A DNA stretch of 64,000 bases from Hyphomicrobiales bacterium (GCA_900472925.1 UCJU01000001.1:62001-126000), one strand, 5' to 3'; positions 27,477 through 36,842 are shown, counted from the first letter of the stretch. Notes: generated by a model from the letters alone, not told the origin. Numbers and translations: made by a program.

Positions 27477-29036
27477 ATGCAATTGAATTTGGTGATGGGT
27501 GCGGTGGCAGACGGGGACCGCGCACCAAAGGCATGCGATGCAGCGAGCACTGATACGGCAGGGGACAAGCAGGATATGAAGCATGACGCGCTGTTTGAAC
27601 GTTTTAGCGCGCGGCTCAAGGCGCAAGTTGGTCCTGAAGTCTACGCAAGCTGGTTCGCGCGGCTGAAACTACATTCTGTTTCCAAGAGCGTCGTGCGGTT
27701 TACCGTTCCAACGACATTCTTGAAGTCCTGGATCAATAACCGCTACATCGATCTTATCACCACGCTCGTTCAGAGCGAGGACGCCGATGTCCTGAAGGTG
27801 GAAATTCTGGTGCGTTCGGCCAGCCGTCCGGTACGACCTGTTCAGGTCGAAGAACGCGCACCGACTGCTGCGGATGTTCATGCTGCGCAAAGAGCGAAAC
27901 CCTTCATTCCGCCTCAGCCGTCTGCAAGCGTGCAGATGACGAATGCGCCATCGTCGTCGATGCGCCACTCGGGTTCCGGTCCGTTGTTCGGCTCGCCGCT
28001 CGACAGCCGCTTCACCTTCGATACTTTCGTCGAGGGATCTTCAAACCGTGTGGCCCTGGCGGCTGCAAAGACGATTGCGGAAGCCGGTGCGGGCGCCGTG
28101 CGTTTCAACCCGCTCTTCATTCATGCGGGAGTTGGTCTCGGAAAAACGCATCTTTTGCAGGCTATCGCAAACGCTGCCATCGACAGCCCACGCAATCCGC
28201 GCGTGGTCTATCTGACTGCTGAATATTTCATGTGGCGTTTTGCAACGGCTATTCGCGACAATGATGCACTGACGCTGAAAGACACGCTGCGCAATATCGA
28301 TCTTCTCGTGATCGATGACATGCAGTTTCTCCAGGGAAAGATGATCCAGCACGAATTCTGCCATCTACTCAACATGCTCTTGGACAGCGCCAAGCAGGTC
28401 GTCGTGGCCGCAGACCGCGCACCATGGGAGCTGGAATCGCTCGATCCTCGTGTTCGCTCCCGTCTTCAGGGTGGCATGGCGATCGAAGTTGAAGGCCCCG
28501 ATTACGACATGCGTCACGAAATGCTCACTCAGCGTATCGCGACTGCGCGTCAGGAAGATCCTGCTTTCGACATTCCGGAAGAGATCGTGTCTCACGTGGC
28601 CCGCAGTGTGACCGCGAGCGGTCGTGAACTGGAAGGCGCGTTCAACCAGCTGATCTTCCGCCGCTCTTTCGAGCCGAACCTTTCGGTCGAGCGCGTGGAC
28701 GAGCTTCTGGCGCATCTTGTCGGCACGGGCGAACCGAAGCGTGTTCGTATCGAAGACATCCAGCGCATCGTTGCCAGACACTACAATGTTTCGCGCCAGG
28801 AACTCGTCTCCAACCGCCGCACCCGCGTTATCGTCAAGCCGCGCCAGATCGCCATGTATCTTGCCAAAATGCTGACTCCGCGTTCCTTCCCGGAAATCGG
28901 CCGCCGTTTCGGCGGGCGCGATCACACAACGGTTCTGCATGCCGTGCGCAAGATCGAAGAATTGATCGGCGGCGACACGAAACTCGGCCACGAGGTCGAG
29001 CTGCTAAAACGGTTGATTAACGAAAACAACGCGTGA
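27477..29036 (+). CDS. dnaA: Chromosomal replication initiator DnaA
   Basis: A 519-residue DnaA. Domain I is residues ~25-110 ([19 protein letters not shown]), followed by a variable linker. The AAA+ domain III has Walker [14 protein letters not shown] and Walker [14 protein letters not shown]. Domain IV ends with the DnaA signature around [18 protein letters not shown]. It binds DnaA boxes and melts the origin. ATG 27477 follows AAAGGCGGCAAT; an in-frame ATG at 27450 is the alternative and lacks a ribosome site. It has a long leader with GANTC sites and a terminator 10 nt after the stop. Confidence 0.96.
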   Translation: MQLNLVMGAVADGDRAPKACDAASTDTAGDKQDMKHDALFERFSARLKAQVGPEVYASWFARLKLHSVSKSVVRFTVPTTFLKSWINNRYIDLITTLVQSEDADVLKVEILVRSASRPVRPVQVEERAPTAADVHAAQRAKPFIPPQPSASVQMTNAPSSSMRHSGSGPLFGSPLDSRFTFDTFVEGSSNRVALAAAKTIAEAGAGAVRFNPLFIHAGVGLGKTHLLQAIANAAIDSPRNPRVVYLTAEYFMWRFATAIRDNDALTLKDTLRNIDLLVIDDMQFLQGKMIQHEFCHLLNMLLDSAKQVVVAADRAPWELESLDPRVRSRLQGGMAIEVEGPDYDMRHEMLTQRIATARQEDPAFDIPEEIVSHVARSVTASGRELEGAFNQLIFRRSFEPNLSVERVDELLAHLVGTGEPKRVRIEDIQRIVARHYNVSRQELVSNRRTRVIVKPRQIAMYLAKMLTPRSFPEIGRRFGGRDHTTVLHAVRKIEELIGGDTKLGHEVELLKRLINENNA

Positions 29037-29040
29037 CACC

Positions 29041-29073
29041 AAAACGGCCAGGGAGACTTGGCCGTTCTTGCTT
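29041..29073 (+). terminator. Intrinsic terminator of dnaA
   Basis: AACGGCCA (29043-29050) and TGGCCGTT (29059-29066) form an 8-bp stem followed by CTTGCTTTC. It sits between the convergent dnaA and membrane-protein genes. Confidence 0.75.
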
Positions 29074-29607
29074 TCATGAGAGGGTTTTTCTGACCTGTGA
29101 TTTTGCAGTGCTCATCGAAATCCAGAGATGGGTGATCGGTATGAGCAGCGTGCCACCGCCAATGATGGCAAAGGGCAAATCTTTCCAGTCACCATCACTA
29201 ACGACAATGGAAGCCATGGCCAGCGTGGTGAAAATAAGTGGCGCCAGGCCACAGTAAAAGCCGATGCGAAAGTCGTGGCGGTGTTTCAACAGCTCTTGCG
29301 CGCCCTTGAACACGTAGATGTAGGACAGCTTGGCCAATTTCCATAGGGCGATAAGACCGGTCACGGACAATGCTGCCGCTGCTGCGGTGACGATCACTCC
29401 GATGCTTATGAAAGATGTGGCACCTGCGTTCGCATCAGTGAGATAGGTCATGAGCCAAACCGGACTGAACACGATGATCAAGGCCGCATAGGGCGCGCTG
29501 ATCACCGCCAGAAGTCCATAGGTCAGGTAGAACGGCGCTGCGAAGACAAGTATTTCCACGCCGTACACGATGCGGGCGACCATTTGCGATGTCTGACGTT
29601 GTGTCAT
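29074..29607 (-). CDS. Membrane protein of unknown function
   Basis: A 177-residue protein with four likely membrane segments at about residues 12-34, 36-54, 66-88 and 117-135, plus a possible fifth at 144-162. A charged loop (KHRHDFR) separates the second and third pairs. I do not recognise a family. Its start overlaps the stop of the SRPBCC gene upstream by ATGA, so the pair is translationally coupled. Both are probably controlled by the divergent ArsR-type regulator. A role in the envelope is possible, but no catalytic motif is visible. Confidence 0.7.
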   Translation of the reverse strand: MTQRQTSQMVARIVYGVEILVFAAPFYLTYGLLAVISAPYAALIIVFSPVWLMTYLTDANAGATSFISIGVIVTAAAAALSVTGLIALWKLAKLSYIYVFKGAQELLKHRHDFRIGFYCGLAPLIFTTLAMASIVVSDGDWKDLPFAIIGGGTLLIPITHLWISMSTAKSQVRKTLS

Positions 29608-30101
29608 GACAAGACCTCCGGCTTTTGATCTGCGGCCTGCGTTTCGCTGCTCAATCTGCGCCAGTTCCGAGAGGCATAGCGGTGTGCCTGTTTCAGGGCG
29701 AGCCAGAGCGCTAGTTGCTTCACGGGTGCGAGGAAGCCCCGCGCGATAAATTCGCTGCGCCGCTCGACCTTCGTCATATTGGGTCCCATGGGAACCAGGG
29801 TGAATTCATCCTCCAGATTGCCGATCCAGTCCCTGCACCAAACGGTGCTGCCAATCATCCTGTAACGCAGCTTTTTGTTTGGGACATAATCGAGGATACG
29901 TTGGTTGATGGTACCGCGATCCGTCGTGCACTGGCGGGTGTTGCCCAGCGCGCCGTAACCTTCCAGAACCTTGCAACTGATGGGCTTGGGAATGCCGAAG
30001 CGAAAGAGAAGCGGCTTGGTGCTGTCCATTTCGGCATGGAGAAAATGCGGCCAGATGTGATGGGGAGCGCAATTGAAAATCCACTGTGAATGAATGTGCA
30101 T
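29604..30101 (-). CDS. SRPBCC (START-like) domain protein
   Basis: A 165-residue protein resembling the polyketide cyclase/dehydrase branch of the SRPBCC fold. It opens HSQWIFNCAPHHIWPHFLHAE, the usual first strand plus helix of the fold (interaction with a bound ligand), and has the strand series CTTDRGTINQRILDYVPNKKLRYRMIG. A long C-terminal helix (GFLAPVKQLALWLALKQAHRYASRNWRRL) follows, which may touch the membrane. The fold binds hydrophobic ligands. It is coupled to a membrane protein and divergent from an ArsR-type regulator. The ligand is unknown. Confidence 0.7.
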   Translation of the reverse strand: MHIHSQWIFNCAPHHIWPHFLHAEMDSTKPLLFRFGIPKPISCKVLEGYGALGNTRQCTTDRGTINQRILDYVPNKKLRYRMIGSTVWCRDWIGNLEDEFTLVPMGPNMTKVERRSEFIARGFLAPVKQLALWLALKQAHRYASRNWRRLSSETQAADQKPEVLS

Positions 30102-30127
30102 GATCTGATTTCCTTCATTTCTACATT

Positions 30128-30175
30128 TAGGTAATCAACTAACTAAAGCCATGTCAACAATTAGTTGATTACCTA
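30128..30175. promoter_or_regulatory. Long inverted-repeat operator of the ArsR/SRPBCC locus
   Basis: TAGGTAATCAACTAA (30128-30142) and its exact reverse complement (30161-30175) are separated by 18 bp, so the arm centres lie 33 bp apart, about three helical turns. On the minus strand a promoter can be read: TTGACA (30152-30157) and TTACCT (30129-30134) with a 17-nt spacer. The left arm therefore covers the -10 of the SRPBCC gene, and the -35 lies between the arms. The right arm ends 23 bp before the regulator ATG. Confidence 0.75.
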
Positions 30176-30198
30176 TTTGATTAATGGTAGAAAGTGGC

Positions 30199-30540
30199 AT
30201 GTCCATTCAGTTGATTTTTGAGGCTTTGGCCTCTCCCGTCCGAAGAAAAATTCTTGCCTATGTGGCCCATCACGAGATGAACGCAGGCGACATTGCGGCG
30301 CGGTTCGAAATGTCGAAACCATCGATTTCACAGCATTTGCAATTACTTGAGCACGCCGGTCTGGTGTCGTCTGAAAAACGCGGCAAGTATGTCTATTACC
30401 GACAGGTGTCGGACACGCTGGCCAACAGTCTGACCGGGTTCGTGCAGGATATCTGCCCGATTGGTGCGCCGTTGCGGCGTGAAAGTGCGGAGAATGCGCG
30501 CAAAGCGCAGGAAAAAGATGCGATTGAGACGTCCAGATAA
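30199..30540 (+). CDS. ArsR-family (winged helix) transcriptional regulator
   Basis: A 113-residue regulator. The DNA-binding core is FEALASPVRRKILAYVAHHEMNAGDIAARFEMSKPSISQHLQLLEHAGLVSSEKRGKYVYYRQ, with its recognition helix at about residues 39-57. The ELCVCDL metal site of classical ArsR is replaced by AHHEMNAGDI, so metal sensing of that kind is unlikely; the nearest relatives would be the SdpR/non-metal group. One cysteine occurs near the C terminus (ICPIGA). I use ATG 30199 with GAAAGTGG upstream; ATG 30184 is also possible. It is divergent from the SRPBCC/membrane pair and shares a symmetric operator with it. Confidence 0.85.
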   Translation: MSIQLIFEALASPVRRKILAYVAHHEMNAGDIAARFEMSKPSISQHLQLLEHAGLVSSEKRGKYVYYRQVSDTLANSLTGFVQDICPIGAPLRRESAENARKAQEKDAIETSR

Positions 30541-30549
30541 CGGACTAAA

Positions 30550-31758
30550 TCAACACGCGAGATCAGCCACCACAGAATCCAGAATGAGCATGCCGGACGG
30601 CGTGCAGCGCAGGCGTGAATTGCCCAGGCGCTCGATAAAGCCGTGTTGGAGGAGGAAATCTTCCTTATCGGGGTCTAGATCGCGACCGGAAAGGTCGCTC
30701 CAGCGGGCGAGGTCGACGCCTTCGCGCAGGCGCAGGCCCATCATCAGCAATTCGTCGGACTGCTCCTCGACGTCAAGCATCTCCTGATCCACCATTCCAT
30801 GGCCATCGCGTTCCACAGCTTGCAGCCATGTTTCGGGGTGGCGTTCGGTGGCAGTCGCAAGTTTTGCGCCGCCTTTGGTCAGGCGGCCATGTGCACCCGG
30901 ACCGATCCCGGCATAATCGCCGTAACGCCAGTACGTCAGGTTGTGACGACTTTCCGCGCCGGGTCGAGCGTGGTTGGAAACCTCGTAGGCCGGCATTCCG
31001 TGTTGGGCGGTAATCTCCTGTGTCGCCTCGTAAAGAAGCGCGGACTGGTCGCCGTCAGGCACGATGAGCTTGCCTGCCTTATGCAGACCATAAAAAGCCG
31101 TCCCTTCCTCGATCGTCAACTGGTAGAGCGAGAGGTGATCCACCGCGTAGGAAATGGCTTCGACAAGCTCTTTTTCCCATTCTTCGACCGTCTGTTTTGG
31201 ACGCGCATAGATCAGATCGAAGGACATGCGCGGAAAAATCTCGCGGGCAAGCCGTATGGCTTTCAGCGCATCCGCTACATCGTGCAGGCGACCGAGGAAT
31301 TTCAGGTCGCGGTCGTTGAGTGCCTGGACACCCATGGATACGCGGTTGACACCTGCGGTGCGGTATCCATGAAAGCGCTCCGCTTCCACGCTGGACGGGT
31401 TGGCTTCCATCGTGATCTCGATGCCATCTGGCACGTGCCAGAAGCGGGCAATGCCATCCAGAATGGCACCCACCGTCTGAGGGTCCATCAGGGATGGCGT
31501 GCCACCGCCCAGGAAAATGCTGGTCACAATCTTTGCGCCGCTCAACTGGCGCATCGTTTCCATCTCACGCAGAAACGCAGCGACGAAACGATCCTGATCC
31601 ACCGGCTGATGGCGGACATGGCTGTTGAAATCGCAATAGGGGCACTTTGCGGCGCAAAACGGCCAGTGCACGTAAAGACCAAAACCGGGTTCACCCGTGT
31701 CCGGCAACAGGAAGGTACTGGGGGCAGGGGAGAGCCTGCTCCCGAGATCGGTCGTCAT
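30550..31758 (-). CDS. hemW: HemW, haem chaperone-like radical SAM protein
   Basis: A 402-residue radical SAM protein. The cluster motif [10 protein letters not shown] has the CxxxCxxC spacing, followed by [10 protein letters not shown]. The HemN_C domain at the C terminus contains LRLREGVDL. It differs from true coproporphyrinogen oxidase HemN, which has a longer N terminus and a CHKLCYFCGC motif; HemW is thought to deliver haem to membrane proteins. It starts at ATG 31758, overlapping the rdgB stop by ATGA, so rph, rdgB and hemW form one operon. Confidence 0.92.
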   Translation of the reverse strand: MTTDLGSRLSPAPSTFLLPDTGEPGFGLYVHWPFCAAKCPYCDFNSHVRHQPVDQDRFVAAFLREMETMRQLSGAKIVTSIFLGGGTPSLMDPQTVGAILDGIARFWHVPDGIEITMEANPSSVEAERFHGYRTAGVNRVSMGVQALNDRDLKFLGRLHDVADALKAIRLAREIFPRMSFDLIYARPKQTVEEWEKELVEAISYAVDHLSLYQLTIEEGTAFYGLHKAGKLIVPDGDQSALLYEATQEITAQHGMPAYEVSNHARPGAESRHNLTYWRYGDYAGIGPGAHGRLTKGGAKLATATERHPETWLQAVERDGHGMVDQEMLDVEEQSDELLMMGLRLREGVDLARWSDLSGRDLDPDKEDFLLQHGFIERLGNSRLRCTPSGMLILDSVVADLAC

Positions 31759-32399
31759 GCGTCGAGACACGTTTCGACGAATGTCTTGAAGGCGCGGGCG
31801 CGGTGGGACAGGGCCTGCTCGTCGCCGGGTTTCCAGCCATGCTTCTGCTCGGCGCTCATCTCACCGAATGTCGTCTCATGCCCCTCGGGCTGGAAGATCG
31901 GATCATAACCGAAGCCACTCAGACCACGGGGTGGCCAGGCGACGGTGCCTTCGATCTCGCCGCGGAAGAACTCCTTGTGACCATCCGGCCACGCCAGGCA
32001 CAGAACGCTGACGAAGCGGCAGCTACGGGCCGACGGGTCGGTTGCGCCGCGTTCCCGCAAGGCATCCTCCACCTTCTGCATCGCCATGGCAAAATCGCGC
32101 GTGCCGTCTTCCGTTTCTGCCCAGTTGGCGGTGTAGACGCCCGGCGCGCCGTCTAGCGCATCGATCACCAGACCACTGTCGTCGGAAAGTGCTGGAAGGC
32201 CGGAGGCTTGAGCCGAGGCCAGCGCCTTGATCGCCGCATTTTCTTCAAACGTCGTGCCGGTTTCGTCGGGTTCTGCGAAATTCAGCTCGGCAGCCGATTT
32301 GGCGGAAAAGCCGAGAGGGCCGATCAGATCGGCAATTTCGGCAATCTTGCCCTTGTTGTGGCTGGCAACGACAATCGTTCTTGTTTCAAGCTTGCGCAT
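31755..32399 (-). CDS. rdgB: dITP/XTP pyrophosphatase (RdgB/HAM1)
   Basis: A 214-residue house-cleaning NTPase. [12 protein letters not shown] is the HAM1 N-terminal signature, FEENAAIKA and [24 protein letters not shown] carry the metal and substrate site, and [11 protein letters not shown] closes the fold. It hydrolyses deaminated purine triphosphates to keep them out of DNA and RNA. It lies 18 nt downstream of rph and overlaps hemW. Confidence 0.95.
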   Translation of the reverse strand: MRKLETRTIVVASHNKGKIAEIADLIGPLGFSAKSAAELNFAEPDETGTTFEENAAIKALASAQASGLPALSDDSGLVIDALDGAPGVYTANWAETEDGTRDFAMAMQKVEDALRERGATDPSARSCRFVSVLCLAWPDGHKEFFRGEIEGTVAWPPRGLSGFGYDPIFQPEGHETTFGEMSAEQKHGWKPGDEQALSHRARAFKTFVETCLDA

Positions 32400-32417
32400 G
32401 GTCTTGACCGTCCCGGC

Positions 32418-33134
32418 TCAGGCAATCGCCTGTTTCTGCAACGCAACGAGTTCCGCACAGCCGGTCTTGGCAAGTCCCAGCAGCGTCAGGAATTCTTCTT
32501 CGCTGAAAGGAGCGCCTTCAGCCGTCCCCTGAATTTCAACAATGCCACCGGAGCCGGTGATGACGAAATTGGCATCGGTTTCGGCCGAGGAATCCTCGAG
32601 ATAATCGAGGTCGATCACCGGTTGGCTGGCGAAGATACCGCAGGAGATCGCGGCGATATGGTCTTTCAGGACCTTTTCGACCTTGATCATGTTGCGGCTT
32701 TCCATCCACTTCAGGCAGTCGTGAAGGGCAATCCATGCGCCGGTGATGGAGGCTGTGCGGGTGCCGCCATCGGCCTGGATCACATCGCAGTCGATGCTGA
32801 TCTGGCGCTCGCCGAGCGCCTGAAGATCAACCACGGCCCGTAGTGAGCGGCCAATGAGGCGCTGGATTTCCTGTGTTCTTCCGCCCTGTTTGCCGGATGA
32901 CGCTTCGCGACGCATGCGCTCATGGGTCGAGCGGGGCAGCATGCCGTACTCGGCGGTTACCCAACCCTTGCCACTGTTGCGCAGCCATGGTGGCGTCTTT
33001 TCCTCAAGGCTGGCGGTGACGAGCACGTGTGTATCACCGAATTTTACCAGACAGGAACCCTCGGCATGTTTTGAGAAGTTGCGCTCAAAAGAAACTTTGC
33101 GCATCTGATCGATTTTTCTGCCTGAAGGCCGCAT
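32418..33134 (-). CDS. rph: Ribonuclease PH
   Basis: A 238-residue RNase PH. It starts [19 protein letters not shown] and contains [59 protein letters not shown] and [19 protein letters not shown], all family signatures. It trims tRNA 3' ends phosphorolytically. It is divergent from hrcA across 161 bp. A CTATAT at 33254-33259 is a possible -10 for hrcA. Confidence 0.96.
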   Translation of the reverse strand: MRPSGRKIDQMRKVSFERNFSKHAEGSCLVKFGDTHVLVTASLEEKTPPWLRNSGKGWVTAEYGMLPRSTHERMRREASSGKQGGRTQEIQRLIGRSLRAVVDLQALGERQISIDCDVIQADGGTRTASITGAWIALHDCLKWMESRNMIKVEKVLKDHIAAISCGIFASQPVIDLDYLEDSSAETDANFVITGSGGIVEIQGTAEGAPFSEEEFLTLLGLAKTGCAELVALQKQAIA

Positions 33135-33253
33135 ATGGTTCGTCTCCGTTTTGATCCCCGCCTTCTAAGGCTGCACCGACCGATTTGCAAAGGAAAAGCG
33201 GGCAAGCGTGCTGTAGATGCGGAATTTCCGTTTTTACTTAAGCGCGTGAGCGA

Positions 33254-33259
33254 CTATAT
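33254..33259 (+). promoter_or_regulatory. Candidate -10 element of hrcA
   Basis: CTATAT 36 nt before the hrcA ATG fits the alphaproteobacterial -10. The -35 position (TTTTTA) is poor, and no CIRCE repeat is visible here. Confidence 0.3.
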
Positions 33260-33295
33260 TCCATTGATGAATTGACAGGACGAAGAACGGACGCA

Positions 33296-34384
33296 ATGAG
33301 CATCTCTCCTCCAATCGGAAAAGAACCGGGTGCGCTTCTGGACGATCGTTCGCGCGAAATCTTCCGCCGCATCGTTGAAGGCTACCTCGAAAATGGTGAA
33401 CCGCTCGGTTCACGCAGTCTGTCGCGTGTCTTGCCGATGTCGCTATCGCCTGCCTCCGTGCGCAATGTGATGAGCGATCTTGAGGAGCTGGGCCTTATCT
33501 ACTCGCCACATATCAGTGCGGGTCGCCTGCCGACGCAGACGGGTTTGCGGTTCTTCGTGGATGCCTTCATGCAAGTGGGCGATCTGCCAGAGGAGCAACG
33601 CGCCAGCATCGACCGCCAGATTGGCCCTGTCTCAGGGCGCGAGCAGCCCATTGAGGGGCTATTGACCGAAGCCAGCCGTATGCTCTCGGGCATGTCGCGC
33701 GGCGCGGGACTTGTGCTGACGACCAAAAGTGATGCGGTGCTGAAGCATGTGGAGTTCATTCGGCTGGAACCGACCAAAGGCCTGGCCATTCTGGTGGGGG
33801 ACCACAATCAGGTCGAAAACCGCATCATCGACCTGCCTGCCGGCATCACATCCTCGCAACTGACGGAAGCGGCCAACTTCATCAATGCGCACCTGTCAGG
33901 CCAGACATTGCCGGAACTGCGCACGCAACTCCTACAGCAGAAGACAGAGCTTCAGACAGCACTCAGCACATTGGCGCAGGATCTGGTAGAGCGTGGTCTG
34001 GCAGTGTGGTCCGGCGACAACGAGGACAAGCTTGGACGACTGATCGTGCGCGGGCGCTCCAATCTCCTGGAAGGGCTGGCTGGAGAAGAGGATATTGATC
34101 GCGTTCGCCTTCTGTTTGATGATCTGGAGCGCAAGGACAATCTGATCGAAGTCCTCAATCTTGCCGAAACCGGTTCTGGAGTTCGAATTTTCATCGGCTC
34201 GGAGAACAAGCTTTTCTCGCTGTCGGGTTCATCCTTGATCGTGGCGCCCTATAGGGATGACGATAATCGTGTGGTCGGCGCAGTTGGCGTCATTGGTCCA
34301 ACGCGGCTGAATTACTCTCGTATCGTCCCGATGGTGGATTATACCGCACAAATCATGGCCCGGCTTTCGAGCAAACGCCGCTGA
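33296..34384 (+). CDS. hrcA: Heat-inducible transcription repressor HrcA
   Basis: A 362-residue HrcA. An N-terminal winged helix (IVEGYLENGEPLGSRSLSRVLPMSLSPASVRNVMSDLEELGLI) is followed by HISAGRLPTQTGLRFFVDAFM, the family signature. A GAF-like and dimerisation region follows, and the protein ends SRIVPMVDYTAQIMARLSSKR. HrcA binds CIRCE elements in groESL and related promoters and is stabilised by GroEL. ATG 33296 is used; a TTG 24 nt upstream is less likely. It precedes grpE by 114 nt, as in many rhizobia. Confidence 0.95.
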   Translation: MSISPPIGKEPGALLDDRSREIFRRIVEGYLENGEPLGSRSLSRVLPMSLSPASVRNVMSDLEELGLIYSPHISAGRLPTQTGLRFFVDAFMQVGDLPEEQRASIDRQIGPVSGREQPIEGLLTEASRMLSGMSRGAGLVLTTKSDAVLKHVEFIRLEPTKGLAILVGDHNQVENRIIDLPAGITSSQLTEAANFINAHLSGQTLPELRTQLLQQKTELQTALSTLAQDLVERGLAVWSGDNEDKLGRLIVRGRSNLLEGLAGEEDIDRVRLLFDDLERKDNLIEVLNLAETGSGVRIFIGSENKLFSLSGSSLIVAPYRDDDNRVVGAVGVIGPTRLNYSRIVPMVDYTAQIMARLSSKRR

Positions 34385-34498
34385 TTTTCATGTGCCTGAT
34401 CGAAAAGGCGGCGCTTTTCCCCGCAAGCCTTGATTTTTGCAATGCAAAGTTCGATATCGGGCGCAAGCCACGAACATATGCAAAGCTGGAGTAACGTC

Positions 34499-35134
34499 AT
34501 GACCGATAAGACCAACAAAGCCGGACCTGACGCGGACCTCGTTGAAGAGGGAGCCGAAGGTGCAACAGTTGAGAATGCTGAGCCTGAACAGGCCGAGCCG
34601 GATCCTGTTGAGGTCCTGAAAGCAGAGAATGCAGATTTGCGCGACAAATTCCTGCGCCTTGCCGCAGAAATGGACAATCTGCGCCGCCGTACCGAGCGTG
34701 AAGTGAAGGACGCAAAGGCCTATTCCGTCTCGGGTTTCGCCCGCGATATGCTGGCGGTTTCGGATAATCTGCGCAGAGCGCTGGAAACCATTCCACCAGA
34801 GCTGAAGGCAAGCGCGGATGCCGCCATTACCGGCGTGATCGAAGGTGTGGATATGACCGAGCGCTCGATGCTCTCCGCACTCGAACGCCACGGCGTTCGC
34901 AAGATGGAGGTCGAGGGCCAGAAATTCGATCCGAACTTCCATCAGGCCATGTTCGAAATTCCCAACACGACGGTGCCGAACAATACAGTCGTTCAGGTTG
35001 TTCAGGCAGGCTTTACCATCGGTGATCGCGTTCTGCGGCCCGCCATGGTGGGCGTCGCCAAGGGTGGCCCAAAGGGAGAAACACCAACGACAGCCGAGCC
35101 AGGCACAAGCAGCGTCAACGAAAAAGACGCCTGA
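34499..35134 (+). CDS. grpE: Nucleotide exchange factor GrpE
   Basis: A 211-residue GrpE. An acidic N terminus leads into the long coiled coil ([31 protein letters not shown]) and the beta domain with [13 protein letters not shown] and [19 protein letters not shown]. It exchanges ADP for ATP on DnaK. ATG 34499 has GGAG eight bases before it; the longer frame begins before this site. It is probably co-transcribed with hrcA and ends before a long hairpin. Confidence 0.96.
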   Translation: MTDKTNKAGPDADLVEEGAEGATVENAEPEQAEPDPVEVLKAENADLRDKFLRLAAEMDNLRRRTEREVKDAKAYSVSGFARDMLAVSDNLRRALETIPPELKASADAAITGVIEGVDMTERSMLSALERHGVRKMEVEGQKFDPNFHQAMFEIPNTTVPNNTVVQVVQAGFTIGDRVLRPAMVGVAKGGPKGETPTTAEPGTSSVNEKDA

Positions 35135-35143
35135 CGAATTTTC

Positions 35144-35172
35144 CCATCATCCCGGTTAAGCCGGGATGATGG
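35144..35172. terminator. Perfect 12-bp hairpin between grpE and the hydrolase gene
   Basis: CCATCATCCCGG and CCGGGATGATGG pair perfectly around TTAAG. There is no long T-run on either side, so it may be a bidirectional terminator or only a transcript-end stabiliser. Confidence 0.55.
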
Positions 35173-35179
35173 TTCCGGA

Positions 35180-36298
35180 CTATTGGCATCTAAACTGCCG
35201 GTCCAGCCAGTCATTGGCATAATTCTGCTGATCCGCTTCGAACACATGGCCGCTTGGCCAGATTTTACTTTCGAAGCGGTCGGGCGCATCCCACGCATGC
35301 CAGACGCGTTGCATCTTCTCGAAGGCATCTTTGACGGATGCATTGGGAAACAGCGCATCCTTATCACCAGCGAAGATCAGCATCGGGTTTGGTGCGGCAA
35401 GGCTCGCGACATCAGGGTAATCCAGATATTGCATCAGCCCTGGATGCGTCATGTGCCAGGCCGATCCGCCGCGCAGTTGATTGTTCCCCGGTTCCATCAG
35501 TCCATCGGCTGTCGCCATCCAGTTGACAGCAACCGTCGCCTTGATTGTGTCGCTCAGGGCTGCTGCTTGCCAGGCGCGGAAAGCACCCATGGAAAACCCG
35601 ACGGCGGCCAGACGCGATGCATCGACCTGCGGCAGGCTGGCTAGAAACTCCGCTGCGCGTGTATCTTCAAACGCCATGAGGCCAGCGAGAGAACTGCCCA
35701 TATTGAAGAGGTTCGCAGCAAGCGCTTGTTGCGCCTCATAGGTCAGGGGTCCGCGATCTGCCCAGCCCAATGCATCTGTCGCCAGAACGACATAGCCGCG
35801 CCGCGCAAGCTCGTCACCGGGATACAGGCCTGAGAAACATTTCGTCGCCCATGTTTTGGAAGACTGTAGCCGCGCCTCGTCGCCCCAGCTTTCGATCACC
35901 TTTTCCTTGCCGATGTCAAAGGTGGATCCATGGTCGTGATAATAGACGGCAGCAGGAAACGGCCCCTTGCCCTTCGGTATCAGCAGCAAAGCGATGACGC
36001 GACTTTCGACTGTGAGATTGAACGCAATCTTGCGCGCGACATAGCGACCACGATCGATCTCGCTGAGGATTTCCGGATCGAACTCTATTCCGACCGTCTT
36101 TTGGAGAGTGAGTTCCCAAAGCTTATGGCGGGCGTTGGCCTTCCATTGTGGAAGATCGGTAACCTGGTCCGACAAACCGAGAGGAAAGGTCAGACTTCGT
36201 TTCAGCGAAGACGCAAAAACCGGCAATGTGTCTGCAGTGATGCCACGCCTTTGAATGGAGGTGACCGACGGTTTTTGGAGGGAATTATCGCCAGCCAT
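35180..36298 (-). CDS. Alpha/beta hydrolase (abhydrolase_7 / acetylxylan-esterase-like)
   Basis: A 372-residue hydrolase. The nucleophile elbow is GFSMGAF, the acid is probably in FAGDKDALFP and the base in SGHVFE, giving a complete triad. Before the fold lies a region (GKGPFPAAVYYHDHGSTFDIGKEK) like the DUF1100/abhydrolase_7 group. No signal peptide is visible, so it is cytoplasmic. The start ATG 36298 follows the ptsN stop by one base, so it is in the ptsN transcript. It is not part of the usual rpoN-hpf-ptsN cluster as I know it, and its substrate is unknown. Confidence 0.8.
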   Translation of the reverse strand: MAGDNSLQKPSVTSIQRRGITADTLPVFASSLKRSLTFPLGLSDQVTDLPQWKANARHKLWELTLQKTVGIEFDPEILSEIDRGRYVARKIAFNLTVESRVIALLLIPKGKGPFPAAVYYHDHGSTFDIGKEKVIESWGDEARLQSSKTWATKCFSGLYPGDELARRGYVVLATDALGWADRGPLTYEAQQALAANLFNMGSSLAGLMAFEDTRAAEFLASLPQVDASRLAAVGFSMGAFRAWQAAALSDTIKATVAVNWMATADGLMEPGNNQLRGGSAWHMTHPGLMQYLDYPDVASLAAPNPMLIFAGDKDALFPNASVKDAFEKMQRVWHAWDAPDRFESKIWPSGHVFEADQQNYANDWLDRQFRCQ

Positions 36299-36299
36299 A

Positions 36300-36761
36300 T
36301 CAGGCGGCGGTTGCCTGTTCCTGATTGAGGAAGGTGTAGATAGCGGTATCGGAATCCGTTGCGCGCAATTTTGCGACCAATTCCGGATCCCGCAACACGC
36401 GGGCAATACGCGACAGCGCTTTCAGGTGGTCCGCGCCTGCACCTTCGGGTGCCAGCAGAAGAAAGACCAGATCGACCGGCTGATCATCCAACGCTTCGAA
36501 ATCGACCGGGTTATCAAGACGGGCAAAGACACCGACGATGGACGTGATGCTGGCCAGTTTTCCGTGTGGAATGGCGATACCATGACCGACACCTGTCGAG
36601 CCAAGCCGCTCACGCTGCAATATGACGTCAAAAACTTCCCGTTCCGGCACTCCAGTGATCCGTGCGGCCTTCGCCGCCAGTTCCTGAAGGAGTTGCTTTT
36701 TGGAATTGACCTTGAGGGCGGGAATAATTGCATCTTGTTGCAGCAAATCTGCCAACGCCAT
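36300..36761 (-). CDS. ptsN: Nitrogen PTS protein EIIA(Ntr)
   Basis: A 153-residue EIIA domain. The phosphorylated histidine lies in GVGHGIAIPHGKL, and the start MALADLLQQDAIIPAL is typical. It takes phosphate from PtsP/NPr and regulates potassium uptake, nitrogen metabolism and other traits by binding partners. It is 81 bp downstream of hpf, with a hairpin between them, and one base before the hydrolase gene. Clustering with rpoN gives the name strong support. Confidence 0.95.
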   Translation of the reverse strand: MALADLLQQDAIIPALKVNSKKQLLQELAAKAARITGVPEREVFDVILQRERLGSTGVGHGIAIPHGKLASITSIVGVFARLDNPVDFEALDDQPVDLVFLLLAPEGAGADHLKALSRIARVLRDPELVAKLRATDSDTAIYTFLNQEQATAA

Positions 36762-36792
36762 TCTCTTTATCCTTCATGCCATCGAAACGATC

Positions 36793-36823
36793 CGGGAATG
36801 CCGCCCTTGCGGGCGGCACTCCC
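36793..36823 (-). terminator. Hairpin between hpf and ptsN
   Basis: TGCCGCCC and GGGCGGCA pair perfectly around TTGC, with outer GGG/CCC pairs. No T-run follows, so it may attenuate rather than end the transcript. Confidence 0.45.
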
Positions 36824-36842
36824 TATCGCTTTGTCAGACTCT

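Noticed and set aside
27123-27626. A long minus-strand frame covering the dnaA leader and start.
   Set aside because: It has no family resemblance and lies opposite dnaA. It is a shadow frame.
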